Shown piece by piece: positions 16,051-25,764 of a DNA stretch of 64,000 bases (the first letter of the stretch is position 1; each line of letters opens with the position of its first letter). Origin of the DNA: Streptomyces peucetius (GTDB lineage Bacteria > Actinomycetota > Actinomycetes > Streptomycetales > Streptomycetaceae). The translations under genes and the position numbers were made by a program. The stretch lies in contig NZ_CP107567.1 in assembly GCF_025854275.1 (NCBI RefSeq), positions 3,224,001 through 3,288,000 on the forward strand, given 5' to 3'. The notes beneath the pieces were generated by a model. The model was given only the letters and a program-made list of their open reading frames with translations, was not told the DNA's origin and ran no database searches.

Positions 16051-18216
16051 TCAGACGCGGACCAGTTGGCGGTCCTCGTCCGGGTCACCCGGTCCGGAGG
16101 CGAGCTCCTTCCGCAGCTTCTCGCCCTCCACGTCGACGTCGGGCAGCGCCCGGTCGAGCCAGCGGGGCAGCCACCAGGCCTTGTGGCCCAGCAGCGCGAG
16201 CACGGCGGGCACGATCGCCATGCGGACCACGAACGCGTCGAAGAAGACGGCGATCGCGAGACCGAAGCCGATCATCTTGACCATCTGCTCGCTGGAGCCG
16301 ATGAAGCCGGAGAAGACGGCGATCATGATGACCGCGGCGGCGGTGACCACGCGGGCCCCGTGCCGGAAACCGGTGACGATCGCCTCTCCGGGCCGCTCGC
16401 CGTGGACGTACGCCTCCCGCATCCGGGTGACCAGGAAGACCTCGTAGTCCATGGCGAGACCGAAGACGACACCCACCATGAAGATCGGCATCATCGACAT
16501 GATCGGGCCGGTCTGCTCGACGCCGAACAGCGAGCCCAGCCAGCCCCACTGGAAGACGGCCACGACCGCACCGAGCGCCGCGACCACCGACAGCAGGAAG
16601 CCGAGGGCGGCCTTGAGGGGTACCAGGACCGACCGGAAGACCACCATCAGCAGCAGGAAGGCGAGACCGACGACGAGCGCCAGGTAGGGCAGCAGCGCGT
16701 CGTTCATCTTCTGCGAGAAGTCGATGTTCATGGCGGTGGCGCCGGTGACGAGCACCTCGTCGCCGCTCCTGTCACGGATGTCGTGGACCAGGTCCTCGGT
16801 CTCGACCGAGGACGGCCGGTCCTCGGGGATCACCGTGATCATCGCGGTGTCGCCGGCCTTGTTGAGCGTCGGCGGGGTGACGGCGACGGCGCCGTCGAGG
16901 CCCTTGATCACCTCGGCCGTGCGGTCCGCGGCGCTCTTGTCACCGTCGACGACCACCAGCAGCGGTCCGTTGAAGCCGGGCCCGAAGCCGTCGGACAGCA
17001 GGTCGTACGCCTTGCGCTCGGTGGTGCTCGTGGGCTTCGCGCCGTCGTCGGGCAGGCCCATCTCCAGGGAGGCGGCGGGCACGGCGATGGCGCCGAGGCC
17101 GAGCACACCGGCGAGCAGCACGGTCACCGGCCGGCGCAGCACGAAGCGCGCCCACCGGGTTCCGGCGTTCGGCTTGTCCGAGACCGGCAGGCCCTTGCGG
17201 GCCTTGCGGCCGAGGACGCGCTTGCCCGCGAAGCCGAGCAGCGCCGGGATCAGCGTGAGGGCGATGAGGACGGCGATGACGACGGTGCCGGCCGCGGCGA
17301 AGCCCATCTTGCTGAGCATCGGGATGTTGACGACGGCGAGGCCGACCAGGGCGATGACGACGGTCAGGCCGGCGAAGACCACCGCGGAGCCGGCCGTGCC
17401 GACGGCCCGCCCGGCCGCCTCCTCGTGCTCCCGGCCCTCCGCCAACTCGGCGCGGTAGCGGGAGACGATGAAGAGCGCGTAGTCGATGCCGACGGCCAGA
17501 CCGATCATCATCGCGAGGGTCGAGGTGGTGGAGCCGAGGTCGAGGACGTTCGCCAGCGCGGTGATCGTGGAGATGCCGATACCGACGCCGATGATCGCGG
17601 TGAGCAGCGGCAGTCCCGCGGCGACCATGGAACCGAAGGTGATCACGAGGACGATGCCCGCGACGACCACACCGATGATCTCGCCGGCTCCCTGCTCGGG
17701 CATCGTCTGCAGGGCGTCACCGCCGATCTCCACCGTCAGCCCCGCGTCGCGCGCCCCGGTGCCGGTCTCCTTGAGCGCCTCTCGCGTGTCGTCGGTCAGC
17801 TCCATCGCGTTGACCTTGTACGTGACCGAGATGTACGCGGTGGAGCCGTCCTGCGAGACGGCCCGGGCGGCGTACGGGTCGGTGACGGAGGCGATCTGGT
17901 CGGAGCCGGCCTTCAGGTCGGCGACGGCCTTCTCCACCTCGGCCTTGTGGCCCGCCTCGGTCATCTTCCCGCCGTCGGGGGCCTTGAAGACGACCCGGGC
18001 GGTGGCGCCGTCGGCGCTGCCGCCGGGGAAGCGCTCCTCGAGCAGGTCGAAGGCCTTCTGGGCCTCCGTCCCCGGTATGGAGAAGGACGAGGAGGTGGCG
18101 GTGGGCGCGGTGGCGGCGCCGACTCCGGCCAGCGCCAGCAGTGCCACCCACAGCAGGGCGACGAGACGACGCCGCCGGAAGGCGGACCGTCCGAGTTTGT
18201 AGAGAAACGTGGCCAC
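16051..18216 (-). CDS. MMPL/RND family membrane transporter
   Basis: A 721-residue transporter with twelve expected helices in two halves, each preceded by a large extracytoplasmic loop. IGLAVGIDYALFIVSRYR and FGLAMDYEVFLVTRMRE are the paired MMPL motifs carrying the proton-relay Asp-Tyr residues. MMPL proteins export lipids, hydrophobic antibiotics or toxic compounds by proton antiport. GTG at 18216 follows GGGAG by 8 nt and gives VATFLYKLGRSAFRRRR, a typical cytosolic start. The TetR gene lies 118 bp upstream on the same strand and is the likely local repressor. Confidence 0.9.
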   Translation of the reverse strand: MATFLYKLGRSAFRRRRLVALLWVALLALAGVGAATAPTATSSSFSIPGTEAQKAFDLLEERFPGGSADGATARVVFKAPDGGKMTEAGHKAEVEKAVADLKAGSDQIASVTDPYAARAVSQDGSTAYISVTYKVNAMELTDDTREALKETGTGARDAGLTVEIGGDALQTMPEQGAGEIIGVVVAGIVLVITFGSMVAAGLPLLTAIIGVGIGISTITALANVLDLGSTTSTLAMMIGLAVGIDYALFIVSRYRAELAEGREHEEAAGRAVGTAGSAVVFAGLTVVIALVGLAVVNIPMLSKMGFAAAGTVVIAVLIALTLIPALLGFAGKRVLGRKARKGLPVSDKPNAGTRWARFVLRRPVTVLLAGVLGLGAIAVPAASLEMGLPDDGAKPTSTTERKAYDLLSDGFGPGFNGPLLVVVDGDKSAADRTAEVIKGLDGAVAVTPPTLNKAGDTAMITVIPEDRPSSVETEDLVHDIRDRSGDEVLVTGATAMNIDFSQKMNDALLPYLALVVGLAFLLLMVVFRSVLVPLKAALGFLLSVVAALGAVVAVFQWGWLGSLFGVEQTGPIMSMMPIFMVGVVFGLAMDYEVFLVTRMREAYVHGERPGEAIVTGFRHGARVVTAAAVIMIAVFSGFIGSSEQMVKMIGFGLAIAVFFDAFVVRMAIVPAVLALLGHKAWWLPRWLDRALPDVDVEGEKLRKELASGPGDPDEDRQLVRV

Positions 18217-18334
18217 GAGGGCTACTCCCGTTGATGAGGGCGTACAGGGCATGGGGAGCCGGCCCGACGACGAGAGCGGCGCGCGTCAGGTGCTGTGCGG
18301 TGGTGCGGTGGGGAGAGGGGGCGACCCGGGGAGG

Positions 18335-18907
18335 TCAGACGCCGAGAGCGGGGAGGACCACGGCGTCGAGGTAGTCGGTGAGGAAGGCTTGGTCGGGTGT
18401 GCGGTCCTCGATCAGCTGCCGGACGACGAACGCGCCGACCAGCATGTGCGGTACGTACCCCAGCGCCGGGTTGTCCGCGCTGACCTCGCCCCGGTCCACG
18501 GCCCGGCGCAGCAGCGCGTCGAGGCCGGTGATCTCCGGCTCGACCAGCAGCTCGCGCAGGGCGTCGTGGAGATCCGGATGGGCGTGGATCGCCTGGGCCA
18601 GACCCCGCATCAGCGCGGAGTCCTTCTCCATCTGACGGTCGTCGGTCCGTCCGATCATGGCGTGGAAGTCGCCGCGCAGGGTGCCGGTGTCGATGTCGCC
18701 GACCTGCACCGGCTTGCTGTGCTTGAGCGCCGTGGCGACCAGCTCGGGCTTGCTCTTCCACTGGCGGTAGAGCGTGGCCTTGCTGGAGCGCGTACGGGCC
18801 GCCACGGCGTCCATGGTGAGGGCGTCGTAACCGACCTCGCGGAGCAGGTCGAGCACCGCTTCGTACAGCTCTGCCTCGCGCTCCGGGGTGAGCCGGCTGC
18901 GTGTCAC
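18335..18907 (-). CDS. TetR-family repressor next to MMPL gene
   Basis: A 190-residue TetR regulator. The N-terminal helix-turn-helix is EVGYDALTMDAVAARTRSSK followed by ATLYRQWKSKPELV. The C-terminal ligand-binding half (PDLHDALRELLVEPEITGL, LVGAFVVRQLIEDRTPDQAF) is of the TetR_C_16-like type often paired with drug exporters. The gene precedes the MMPL transporter on the same strand, and two near-identical palindromes lie upstream of it, so it probably represses both itself and the transporter. Confidence 0.85.
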   Translation of the reverse strand: MTRSRLTPEREAELYEAVLDLLREVGYDALTMDAVAARTRSSKATLYRQWKSKPELVATALKHSKPVQVGDIDTGTLRGDFHAMIGRTDDRQMEKDSALMRGLAQAIHAHPDLHDALRELLVEPEITGLDALLRRAVDRGEVSADNPALGYVPHMLVGAFVVRQLIEDRTPDQAFLTDYLDAVVLPALGV

Positions 18908-18935
18908 GACGGCCTCCCGGGTCGCAGTCGATCGA

Positions 18936-18950
18936 ACGAAACTGTTTCGT
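18936..18950. promoter_or_regulatory. TetR operator 1
   Basis: Perfect 15-bp inverted repeat: ACGAAAC and GTTTCGT with a single central base, 29 bp before the TetR start. Confidence 0.7.
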
Positions 18951-18982
18951 ACACTTCGAGGCTACCCGCCCGCCCTGTCGAA

Positions 18983-18997
18983 ACGAAACCGTTTCGC
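18983..18997. promoter_or_regulatory. TetR operator 2
   Basis: Second copy (ACGAAAC, centre base, GTTTCGC) 47 bp from the first, also A/T-rich against the GC-rich background. Confidence 0.68.
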
Positions 18998-19115
18998 TTG
19001 TGGCCTCGGTCACGGCATCCGCCGGCCGGCCGCGCCGGTGCCGCGCCGGTACCCGAGGCGAATTCACCCCGGCCCACAAGTTGCCGCGCCCCCACGGCGC
19101 GGAAAGCATTGGGGG

Positions 19116-22100
19116 GTGAGTGACGACGTGGCGTATCTCCGTTTCCCGCATCTCTACGAAGACTTGCTGTGCTTCGCCGCCGAGGACGACCTGTGGGTCG
19201 CACCGCTGGTGCCGCAGGGGCACCGGCCGGGCCGGGCGTGGCGGCTGACCGTGGACCGCACCAGAGTCGGCCACCCGCGCTTCTCCCCCGACGGCACCCA
19301 CATCGCGTACACGAACTGGCGCAGCCTCGACCCGGAGATCCATCTGGCACCCGTCGACGGCGGGCCCGCGCGCAGACTCAGCTACTGGGGCTCGACCGAC
19401 ACCCGGGTCTGCGGCTGGACGCCCGACGGACAGATCCTCGCCGTGTCCTCGCACGGCCAGCCGTTCTCCTACTTCTCCTGGGCCTACAGCGTTCCGACCG
19501 ACGGCTCCCCCGGCGGCCGGCTCCCCTGGGGGCCGGTCTCCGACATCGCCGTCACCGACGAGTCCGAGGGCCCCTCCCAGGCCGGCGGCACCGGCTGCGA
19601 GCGGCGCACCCTGCTGCTCACCGGCAAGCCGCCGCACGAGCCCGCCGCGTGGAAGCGCTACCGGGGCGGGGCGACGGGCCGGCTGTGGCTCCACGGCGAG
19701 CGGCTGCTTCCCGACCTCGACGGCCACCTCGACTGCCCGATGTTCATCCGCGGCAGCGACTCGGCCAGGTGGTCGGAGGACGACGGACGGATCGCCTTCC
19801 TCTCCGACCACGAGGGCGTCGGAAACCTGTACTCCTGCCGCCCCGACGGCACCGGCCTGCTGCGCCACACCGACCACGACGCCTTCTACGCCCGGCACGC
19901 CTCGAGCGACGGCCGCCGCGTCGTGTACCAGTGCGCCGGCGACCTGTGGATCGTCGAGGACCTGACCTCCCCGGAGGCCGTGCCGCGCAAGCTGGACGTG
20001 CGGCTCGGCGGACCGCGCGCCGGACGCCGTACGTACCAGGTGCCGGCCGCCGGCAACGTCAACGCGATCTCCGTCGACGAGACCGGGCGGGCCAGTGCTG
20101 TGAACGTACGCGGCAGCCTGTACTGGCTCACCCACCGCGACGGGCCCGCCCGCACCATCGCGGACACCCCGGGTGTACGGGTACGGCTGCCGGAGATGCT
20201 CGGCAGTGGCGGCCAGGTCGCCTACGTCACCGACGCGGACGGCGAGGACGCCGTCGAGATCGCCTACCTGCCGCGGGCGACCGGCGACCGCGAGCCGCGG
20301 CGGCTGGCGTCCGGGGAGCTCGGGCGCGTGCTGGAGCTGGTGGCCGACACCGAGGGCGAACGGATCGCCATCACCTCCCACGACGGCCGGCTGCTCCTCA
20401 TCGACACCACGGAGGTGTCCACGGGAGAGGTGACGGAGCTGGTCCGCTCGGCCAACGGGCCCGTCCGCGACCTGTCCTTCTCACCCGACGGGAACTGGCT
20501 GACGTGGTCACACCCCGGCATCGGACGGTCGCTGCGGCAGATCAGGATGGCCAGGATCGCCGACCGGACGATCGTGGACGTCACCGACGGCCGTTTCGAG
20601 GACGAGAACCCGGTCTTCACGAGCGACGGCCGCTACCTCGCCTTCCTCTCCTGGCGCGGTTTCGACCCCGTCTACGACGTGCACACCGGCGATCTGTCCT
20701 TCCCGCTCGGCTGCCGCCCGTATCTGGTGCCGCTGTCCTCGGCGACCCCCTCGCCGTTCGCGCTGACGCCGGAGGGCCGGCCCGCCGCCGGCGGGCTCGA
20801 CCCGCTGGAGGAGTCCTCCGACAAGACGGTCCTCGTGGAGACGGAGGGCCTGGAGAACCGGGTGACGCCGTTCCCGGTCGCCGCGTCCAAGTACTCGGCA
20901 CTGCACCCGGTCGCCGGCGGCGGTCTCGTCTGGCTGCGCTGGCCCATCTCCGGCGCCCTGGGCGAGACGTTCGTCAACCCGGCCGACACCTCGGGCCGGC
21001 CGACGCTGGAGCACTTCGACATCTCCAAGGCCCGCAGGACCGAACTGGTCGGCCATCTGGACTGGTTCGCGGTCAGCGGCGACGGCACCCGTCTCGTCGT
21101 CGTCGACGAGGGCGACCTGCGCGCCGTGCCCGCCACGGAGACGGGCGACGGCGACTCCACCGTCTATCTCGACATGCGCCGCATCCTGCACGAGGTGGAC
21201 CCGGTCTCGGAATGGCGGCAGGCCTACGACGAGGCCGGCCGCATCATCCGGGACTACTTCTGGGAACCGGACATGTGCGGCATCGACTGGCAGGGGGTGC
21301 TGGAGCAGTACCGTCCCCTGGTCGAACGGGTGGCCTCCCCCGACGAGTTCGCCGACCTGATGCGCGAGGTCCTCGGCGAGCTGGGCACCTCCCACGCGTA
21401 CGTCACCGGGGCGCGGCGCAACGAAGGTCCGCCGCACTACCAGCGGGCCATCGGCCTGCTCGGCGCCAACCTGGTGTGCCGGGACGGGAAATGGGTGGTC
21501 AAACGCATCCTTCCGGGTAACTCCTCCGACTCCAAGGCCCGCTCGCCGCTGGCCGGTACGGGCATCAGGGAGGGCGCGGTCCTCACCCACGTCGACGGCC
21601 GGCCGGTCGACCCGGTGAGCGGGCCGTACCCGATGCTCGCCGCGGCGGGCGGCACGACGGTCGAGCTGACGTTCCTGCCCGCGGGGGACGAGGGCCGCCA
21701 CCGCCGGGTCGCGATCGTCCCGCTGATCGACGAGCGGCCGCTGCGCTACCAGGACTGGGTCGCCAAACGGCGTGCCGTCGTGCGGGAGTTGAGCGACGGC
21801 AAGTGCGGCTATCTGCACATCCCCGACATGGGTGGCTCCGGCTGGGCGCAGTTCAACCGCGATCTGCGCATGGAGGTCTCACGGCCCGCGCTCATCGTGG
21901 ACGTGCGCGGCAACGCGGGCGGCCACATCAGCGAGCTGGTCATCGAGAAGCTCACCCGCAAGATCCTGGGCTGGGACCTGACGCGCAACGCGGAGCCGGT
22001 GTCCTACACCTCCAACGCCCCGCGCGGGCCGGTCGTCGCGATCGCCGACGAGGCGACCTCGTCGGACGGGGACATGATCACGGCGGCGTTCAAGCTGCAG

Positions 22101-22424
22101 GGCCTGGGCCCGGTCGTGGGCACCCGCACCTGGGGCGGCGTGGTCGGCATGACGGGCCGCCACCGCCTGGGCGACGGCACGGTGATCACGGTGCCGATGA
22201 ACGCGGCGTGGTTCGACGCGTACGGCTGGTCGATCGAGAACCACGGCGTCGAACCGGACCTGGACGCCCTGCGCACCCCGCTGGACTGGGCCGAAGGGCG
22301 CCATGTGGGCCTCGACGACGCGATCCGGCTCGCGCTGGACATGTTGAAGGCGGCACCCGCCGCCGAACCGCCGGACTACTCCGGCGCCCCCGACCTGCGC
22401 CGGCCCCCACTGCCGCCGCGCTGA
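19116..22424 (+). CDS. Tricorn protease homologue
   Basis: A 1102-residue cytosolic protease. The first ~700 residues are WD/propeller-type repeats (many FSPDG, WTPDG, TSDGRYLAF motifs) forming the six- and seven-bladed propellers. A linker, a PDZ domain (about 790-870: LLGANLVCRDGKWVVKRILP) and the S41-type catalytic core follow. Probable catalytic residues are H760 in GTSHAY, S982/S983 in EATSSDGDM and E1041/E1046 in the IENHGVEPD region. Tricorn degrades oligopeptides released by the proteasome or Lon/Clp proteases. The GTG at 19116 begins VAYLRFPHLY-type N-terminal sequence typical of tricorn; the open frame back to 18888 covers the operator region and is not coding. Confidence 0.92.
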   Translation: MSDDVAYLRFPHLYEDLLCFAAEDDLWVAPLVPQGHRPGRAWRLTVDRTRVGHPRFSPDGTHIAYTNWRSLDPEIHLAPVDGGPARRLSYWGSTDTRVCGWTPDGQILAVSSHGQPFSYFSWAYSVPTDGSPGGRLPWGPVSDIAVTDESEGPSQAGGTGCERRTLLLTGKPPHEPAAWKRYRGGATGRLWLHGERLLPDLDGHLDCPMFIRGSDSARWSEDDGRIAFLSDHEGVGNLYSCRPDGTGLLRHTDHDAFYARHASSDGRRVVYQCAGDLWIVEDLTSPEAVPRKLDVRLGGPRAGRRTYQVPAAGNVNAISVDETGRASAVNVRGSLYWLTHRDGPARTIADTPGVRVRLPEMLGSGGQVAYVTDADGEDAVEIAYLPRATGDREPRRLASGELGRVLELVADTEGERIAITSHDGRLLLIDTTEVSTGEVTELVRSANGPVRDLSFSPDGNWLTWSHPGIGRSLRQIRMARIADRTIVDVTDGRFEDENPVFTSDGRYLAFLSWRGFDPVYDVHTGDLSFPLGCRPYLVPLSSATPSPFALTPEGRPAAGGLDPLEESSDKTVLVETEGLENRVTPFPVAASKYSALHPVAGGGLVWLRWPISGALGETFVNPADTSGRPTLEHFDISKARRTELVGHLDWFAVSGDGTRLVVVDEGDLRAVPATETGDGDSTVYLDMRRILHEVDPVSEWRQAYDEAGRIIRDYFWEPDMCGIDWQGVLEQYRPLVERVASPDEFADLMREVLGELGTSHAYVTGARRNEGPPHYQRAIGLLGANLVCRDGKWVVKRILPGNSSDSKARSPLAGTGIREGAVLTHVDGRPVDPVSGPYPMLAAAGGTTVELTFLPAGDEGRHRRVAIVPLIDERPLRYQDWVAKRRAVVRELSDGKCGYLHIPDMGGSGWAQFNRDLRMEVSRPALIVDVRGNAGGHISELVIEKLTRKILGWDLTRNAEPVSYTSNAPRGPVVAIADEATSSDGDMITAAFKLQGLGPVVGTRTWGGVVGMTGRHRLGDGTVITVPMNAAWFDAYGWSIENHGVEPDLDALRTPLDWAEGRHVGLDDAIRLALDMLKAAPAAEPPDYSGAPDLRRPPLPPR

Positions 22425-22468
22425 CGGAGCGCGGGCGGCGCGGGCGCCCGGGCCGTTCCGGGTGTGTC

Positions 22469-23119
22469 TCAGGGCTGGGGAGGTCTGCGCAGGCGGCGGT
22501 CCATCGCCATGGACAGCTCCGCGTCGACGACGGCCTTCGCGAGCGGGCGCAGCTTCTCCAACCGGTCGTCGGCGCTGTGCTCGGTCAGTACGCCGATGAA
22601 CAGTTCGGCCAGGGCGTCCGCGTGCACGCGCACCTGGCGGCCGGCCTCCAGCACGTCCGCGAGCGGGACGCCTTCGCGGACCAGCGCGGCCGAGACGTCC
22701 AGCAGACGACGGCTGATGTGGACGATCTCGTCGCCGTCGGTCGCGAGATAGCCGAGTTCGAGCGCGGTGGCCAGGTTCTCCACGGTGACCTCGCCCTCGA
22801 AGTAGTCGGCGAGCGCCTCGGGGGTGAGGCGGACCGGGGTCTCCTCGGTCGGTTCGCCGAGGCCCAGGACCTCGCCGACGTCCCGGCCGCTCTCGATGGT
22901 GGCGGCCAGGTCGGCGATGCCGTTGAGGGTGTGGCCGCGCTCCAGCATGGCGGCGATGGTCCGCAGCCTGGCCAGGTGGTGCTCGTCGTACCAGGCGATC
23001 CTGCCCTCCCGGCGCGGCGGCTGTATCAGCCCGCGCTCACGGTAGAAGCGCAGGGTGCGCACCGTGATCCCGGCCTCCTTGGCCAATTCCTCCATGCGGT
23101 ACTCGCGCGCTTCCGTCAC
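22469..23119 (-). CDS. MerR-family regulator
   Basis: A 216-residue MerR protein. YRMEELAKEAGITVRTLRFY then RERGLIQPPRR is the winged HTH, and WYDEHHLARLRTIAAMLERG the second HTH/coil. The C-terminal ~120 residues (LADYFEGEVTVENLATALELGYL) form an effector domain without clustered cysteines, so it likely senses an organic compound. It is divergent from the monooxygenase operon, and the two TACCG/CGGTA palindromes in the shared region are candidate sites. Confidence 0.86.
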   Translation of the reverse strand: MTEAREYRMEELAKEAGITVRTLRFYRERGLIQPPRREGRIAWYDEHHLARLRTIAAMLERGHTLNGIADLAATIESGRDVGEVLGLGEPTEETPVRLTPEALADYFEGEVTVENLATALELGYLATDGDEIVHISRRLLDVSAALVREGVPLADVLEAGRQVRVHADALAELFIGVLTEHSADDRLEKLRPLAKAVVDAELSMAMDRRLRRPPQP

Positions 23120-23136
23120 ACCGGCAGCCTATGTTG

Positions 23137-23147
23137 TACCGCCGGTA
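23137..23147. promoter_or_regulatory. Palindrome A in MerR/monooxygenase intergenic region
   Basis: TACCG, one base, CGGTA. Lies 18 bp upstream of the MerR start codon. Confidence 0.45.
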
Positions 23148-23163
23148 ACTTGTCGGGCCCGAC

Positions 23164-23181
23164 CCCTACCGCTCGGTAGGG
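23164..23181. promoter_or_regulatory. Palindrome B in MerR/monooxygenase intergenic region
   Basis: Perfect 18-bp palindrome: CCCTACCG, two bases, CGGTAGGG. It contains the same half-sites as palindrome A, with centres about 30 bp (three helical turns) apart. Confidence 0.5.
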
Positions 23182-23266
23182 CGCTGCTCTACCCTCCCAA
23201 CCATGCCAGTGATTGCTGGCAGTGTTTTCGGGTTCGGCACGGGACGTTCCAGCGGGAGGCGGCGGC

Positions 23267-24829
23267 ATGGGCCAGCAGCAGCACGAACACGTACGGGTGG
23301 CGGTGATCGGATCCGGATTCGGTGGCCTCGGGGCGGCCGTCCGGCTGCGCCGCGAGGGAATCACCGACTTCGTCGTCCTGGAGCGCGCCGACTCGGTGGG
23401 CGGCACCTGGCGGGACAACAGCTATCCGGGCTGCGCGTGCGACGTGCCCTCGCATCTGTACTCGTTCTCCTTCGCGCCCAACCCCGAGTGGCCCCGCACC
23501 TTCTCCGGCCAGGAGCACATCCGCGCGTACCTGGAGCATGTGACGGACACCTTCCGGCTCCGCCCGCACCTGCGCCTGGAGCACGAGGTGCTGATGATGC
23601 GCTGGGACACGGAGGAACTGCGCTGGGAGATCGAGACCTCCCGGGGCACACTCACCGCGGACGTCGTGGTCTCGGCGACCGGTCCGCTGTCCGACCCCAA
23701 GATGCCCGACGTCCCGGGGCTCGACGGCTTCCCCGGCAAGATCTTCCACTCGGCCCGCTGGGACCACGACTACGACCTGCGCGGCAAGCGGGTCGCGATG
23801 ATCGGCACCGGCGCGTCCGCGATCCAGATCGTGCCCTCGATCCAGCCCGAGGTCGCGAAGCTCACGCTCTTCCAGCGCACCCCTCCGTGGGTGATGCCGC
23901 GTGTCGACCGGAAGATCTCCGGCGCGGAGCGCTGGCTGCACCGGCAGCTTCCGTTCACCGGAACCGCGCGGCGCGGACTGCTGTGGGGCATCAGGGAGCT
24001 CCAGGTCCAGGCGTTCACCAAGCGCCCCAACGAGCTCGGCCTCGTCGAGCAGCTCGCCAAGGCCAACATGCGCAAGGCGATCAAGGACCCGGCACTGCGG
24101 GCCAAGCTGACGCCCTCGTACCGCATCGGCTGCAAGCGCATCCTGCTCTCCAGCACCTACTACCCGGCGCTCGCGCAGCCCAATGTGGACGTCGTCGCCT
24201 CGGGCCTCAAGGAAGTGCGCGGCTCCACGGTCGTCGCGGCGGACGGCACAAAGACCGAGGTCGACGCGATCGTCTTCGGCACCGGCTTCCACGTCACCGA
24301 CATGCCGATCGCCGAGCGGGTCGTCGGCGCGGAGGGCATCACGCTGGCCGAGGCGTGGAAGGACGGCATGGAGTCGCTGCGCGGCGCGACCGCGGCCGGC
24401 TTCCCCAACTGGATGACGATCATCGGCCCGAACACCGGGCTCGGAAACTCCTCCATGATCCTGATGATCGAGTCCCAGCTGAACTACATGGCCGACTACA
24501 TGCGGCAGTTGAACCTCCTCGGCGAGGGCTCCGCACTCGCGGCCCGTCCCTCCTCCGTCCACGCGTGGAACCGCCGCGTGCAGGAGCGGATGAAACGGAC
24601 CGTGTGGAACACCGGTGGCTGCACCAGCTGGTACCTGGACGCCAGTGGCCGCAACACCACCATCTGGCCCGGCACCACGACCGAGTTCCGCAGCGCGACC
24701 CGGCACGTGGACCTCTCCGAGTACGAGGTCATCAGGGCCGCCGCCCGCCGGAAGCCGGTCGCGGCGACGAGCGGCGCCGAGAGCTCGAGCGGCACGAAGA
24801 GCGCGAAGGACACGGAGGCCGTCGCATGA
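23267..24829 (+). CDS. Flavin-containing Baeyer-Villiger-type monooxygenase
   Basis: A 520-residue FAD/NADPH monooxygenase. GSGFGGLGAAVRL is the FAD GxGxxG, GGTWRDNSYPGCACDVPSHLY matches the GG-W-x-x-N-YPG-x-x-CD signature of class B BVMOs, and GTGASAIQIVPSI is the NADPH-binding Rossmann motif. FGTGFHVTDMPI is the usual C-terminal ATG/GTG motif. It inserts oxygen into a ketone, or hydroxylates a lipid or steroid-type substrate. ATG at 23267 follows GGGAGG. First gene of a three-gene operon with ATGA overlaps. Confidence 0.9.
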   Translation: MGQQQHEHVRVAVIGSGFGGLGAAVRLRREGITDFVVLERADSVGGTWRDNSYPGCACDVPSHLYSFSFAPNPEWPRTFSGQEHIRAYLEHVTDTFRLRPHLRLEHEVLMMRWDTEELRWEIETSRGTLTADVVVSATGPLSDPKMPDVPGLDGFPGKIFHSARWDHDYDLRGKRVAMIGTGASAIQIVPSIQPEVAKLTLFQRTPPWVMPRVDRKISGAERWLHRQLPFTGTARRGLLWGIRELQVQAFTKRPNELGLVEQLAKANMRKAIKDPALRAKLTPSYRIGCKRILLSSTYYPALAQPNVDVVASGLKEVRGSTVVAADGTKTEVDAIVFGTGFHVTDMPIAERVVGAEGITLAEAWKDGMESLRGATAAGFPNWMTIIGPNTGLGNSSMILMIESQLNYMADYMRQLNLLGEGSALAARPSSVHAWNRRVQERMKRTVWNTGGCTSWYLDASGRNTTIWPGTTTEFRSATRHVDLSEYEVIRAAARRKPVAATSGAESSSGTKSAKDTEAVA

Positions 24830-25764
24830 TCCCCCAGAGCCTCCGGCCTGGGAGGTACCCCCGGCTGCTGCACGGCGGCGACACCCCGCCCGTCGCCGAC
24901 CGCGAACTGACCGCCGTCTCCGCCGACGAATCACGCATTCATGTCGAGGTGCACGGCCCCGAGGGAGCGCCCGTCGTCGTCCTGGCCCACGGCTGGACCT
25001 GCTCCACCCTCTTCTGGGCCGCGCAGATACGGGACCTGGCGACGGACCACCGCGTCGTGGTCTACGACCAGCGCGGCCACGGCCGTACGCCGGCCGGGCC
25101 CGTCGGCACCGACCGGCTGGCCGACGACCTGGAGGCAGTGCTCGCGGCCGTCCTCGCACCGGGCGAGAAGGCCGTGCTCGCCGGCCACTCCATGGGCGGC
25201 ATGACGATGATGGCCGCCTCCGGACGGGCCGGCTTCCGGGAGCACGCGGCCGCCGTGCTGCTGTGCAGCACGGGCAGCGCGCGGCTCGTCGACGAGTCGC
25301 TGGTGCTGCCGATGCGGCCGGGGCGGCTGCGCACCAGGCTGACGCATCTGATCCTCGGGGCCCGCGCCCCGCTCGGCCCGGTCACACCCGTCTCCCGGCG
25401 CATCCTCAAGTACGCGACCATGGGCCCCGGTTCGGCGCCGGATCGGGTGGACGCGTGCGCCCGTATCGTCCACGCCTGCCCGCGCGCCGTGCGGGTGGCC
25501 TGGTCGCACGTCCTCGGTGAACTCGACCTGGACGAGGGGGTGCGGGGGCTGGACGTTCCCGCGATCGTCATCGGCGGCACGGCCGACCGGCTCACTCCGA
25601 TCGTGCACGCCGAGCGGATCGCCGCCGCCCTCCCCCAGTGCCTCGAGCTGGCACGGCTCACCGGGGCGGGCCACATGACACCGGTGGAGGCCCCGGAGGC
25701 CGTCACCGCCAAGATCCGTGAGCTGGCCGGAACATACCTGGACGTGAAGGAGAAGGCCGCATGA
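24826..25764 (+). CDS. Alpha/beta hydrolase
   Basis: A 312-residue hydrolase with nucleophile elbow GHSMGG, acid in GGTADRLT and base in GAGHMTPVE; the oxyanion region is LAHGWTCST. It would open an ester or lactone made by the preceding monooxygenase. The ATG overlaps the monooxygenase stop by four bases, and its own stop overlaps the SDR start likewise. Confidence 0.87.
   Translation: MIPQSLRPGRYPRLLHGGDTPPVADRELTAVSADESRIHVEVHGPEGAPVVVLAHGWTCSTLFWAAQIRDLATDHRVVVYDQRGHGRTPAGPVGTDRLADDLEAVLAAVLAPGEKAVLAGHSMGGMTMMAASGRAGFREHAAAVLLCSTGSARLVDESLVLPMRPGRLRTRLTHLILGARAPLGPVTPVSRRILKYATMGPGSAPDRVDACARIVHACPRAVRVAWSHVLGELDLDEGVRGLDVPAIVIGGTADRLTPIVHAERIAAALPQCLELARLTGAGHMTPVEAPEAVTAKIRELAGTYLDVKEKAA

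Noticed and set aside
15640..18234. 864-residue plus-strand frame
   Set aside because: Antisense shadow of the MMPL gene; composition (His/Arg/Asp/Gln-rich) is that of reversed transmembrane codons.
19169..21520. 783-residue second plus-strand frame
   Set aside because: Out-of-frame shadow of tricorn; extremely Arg/Pro-rich.
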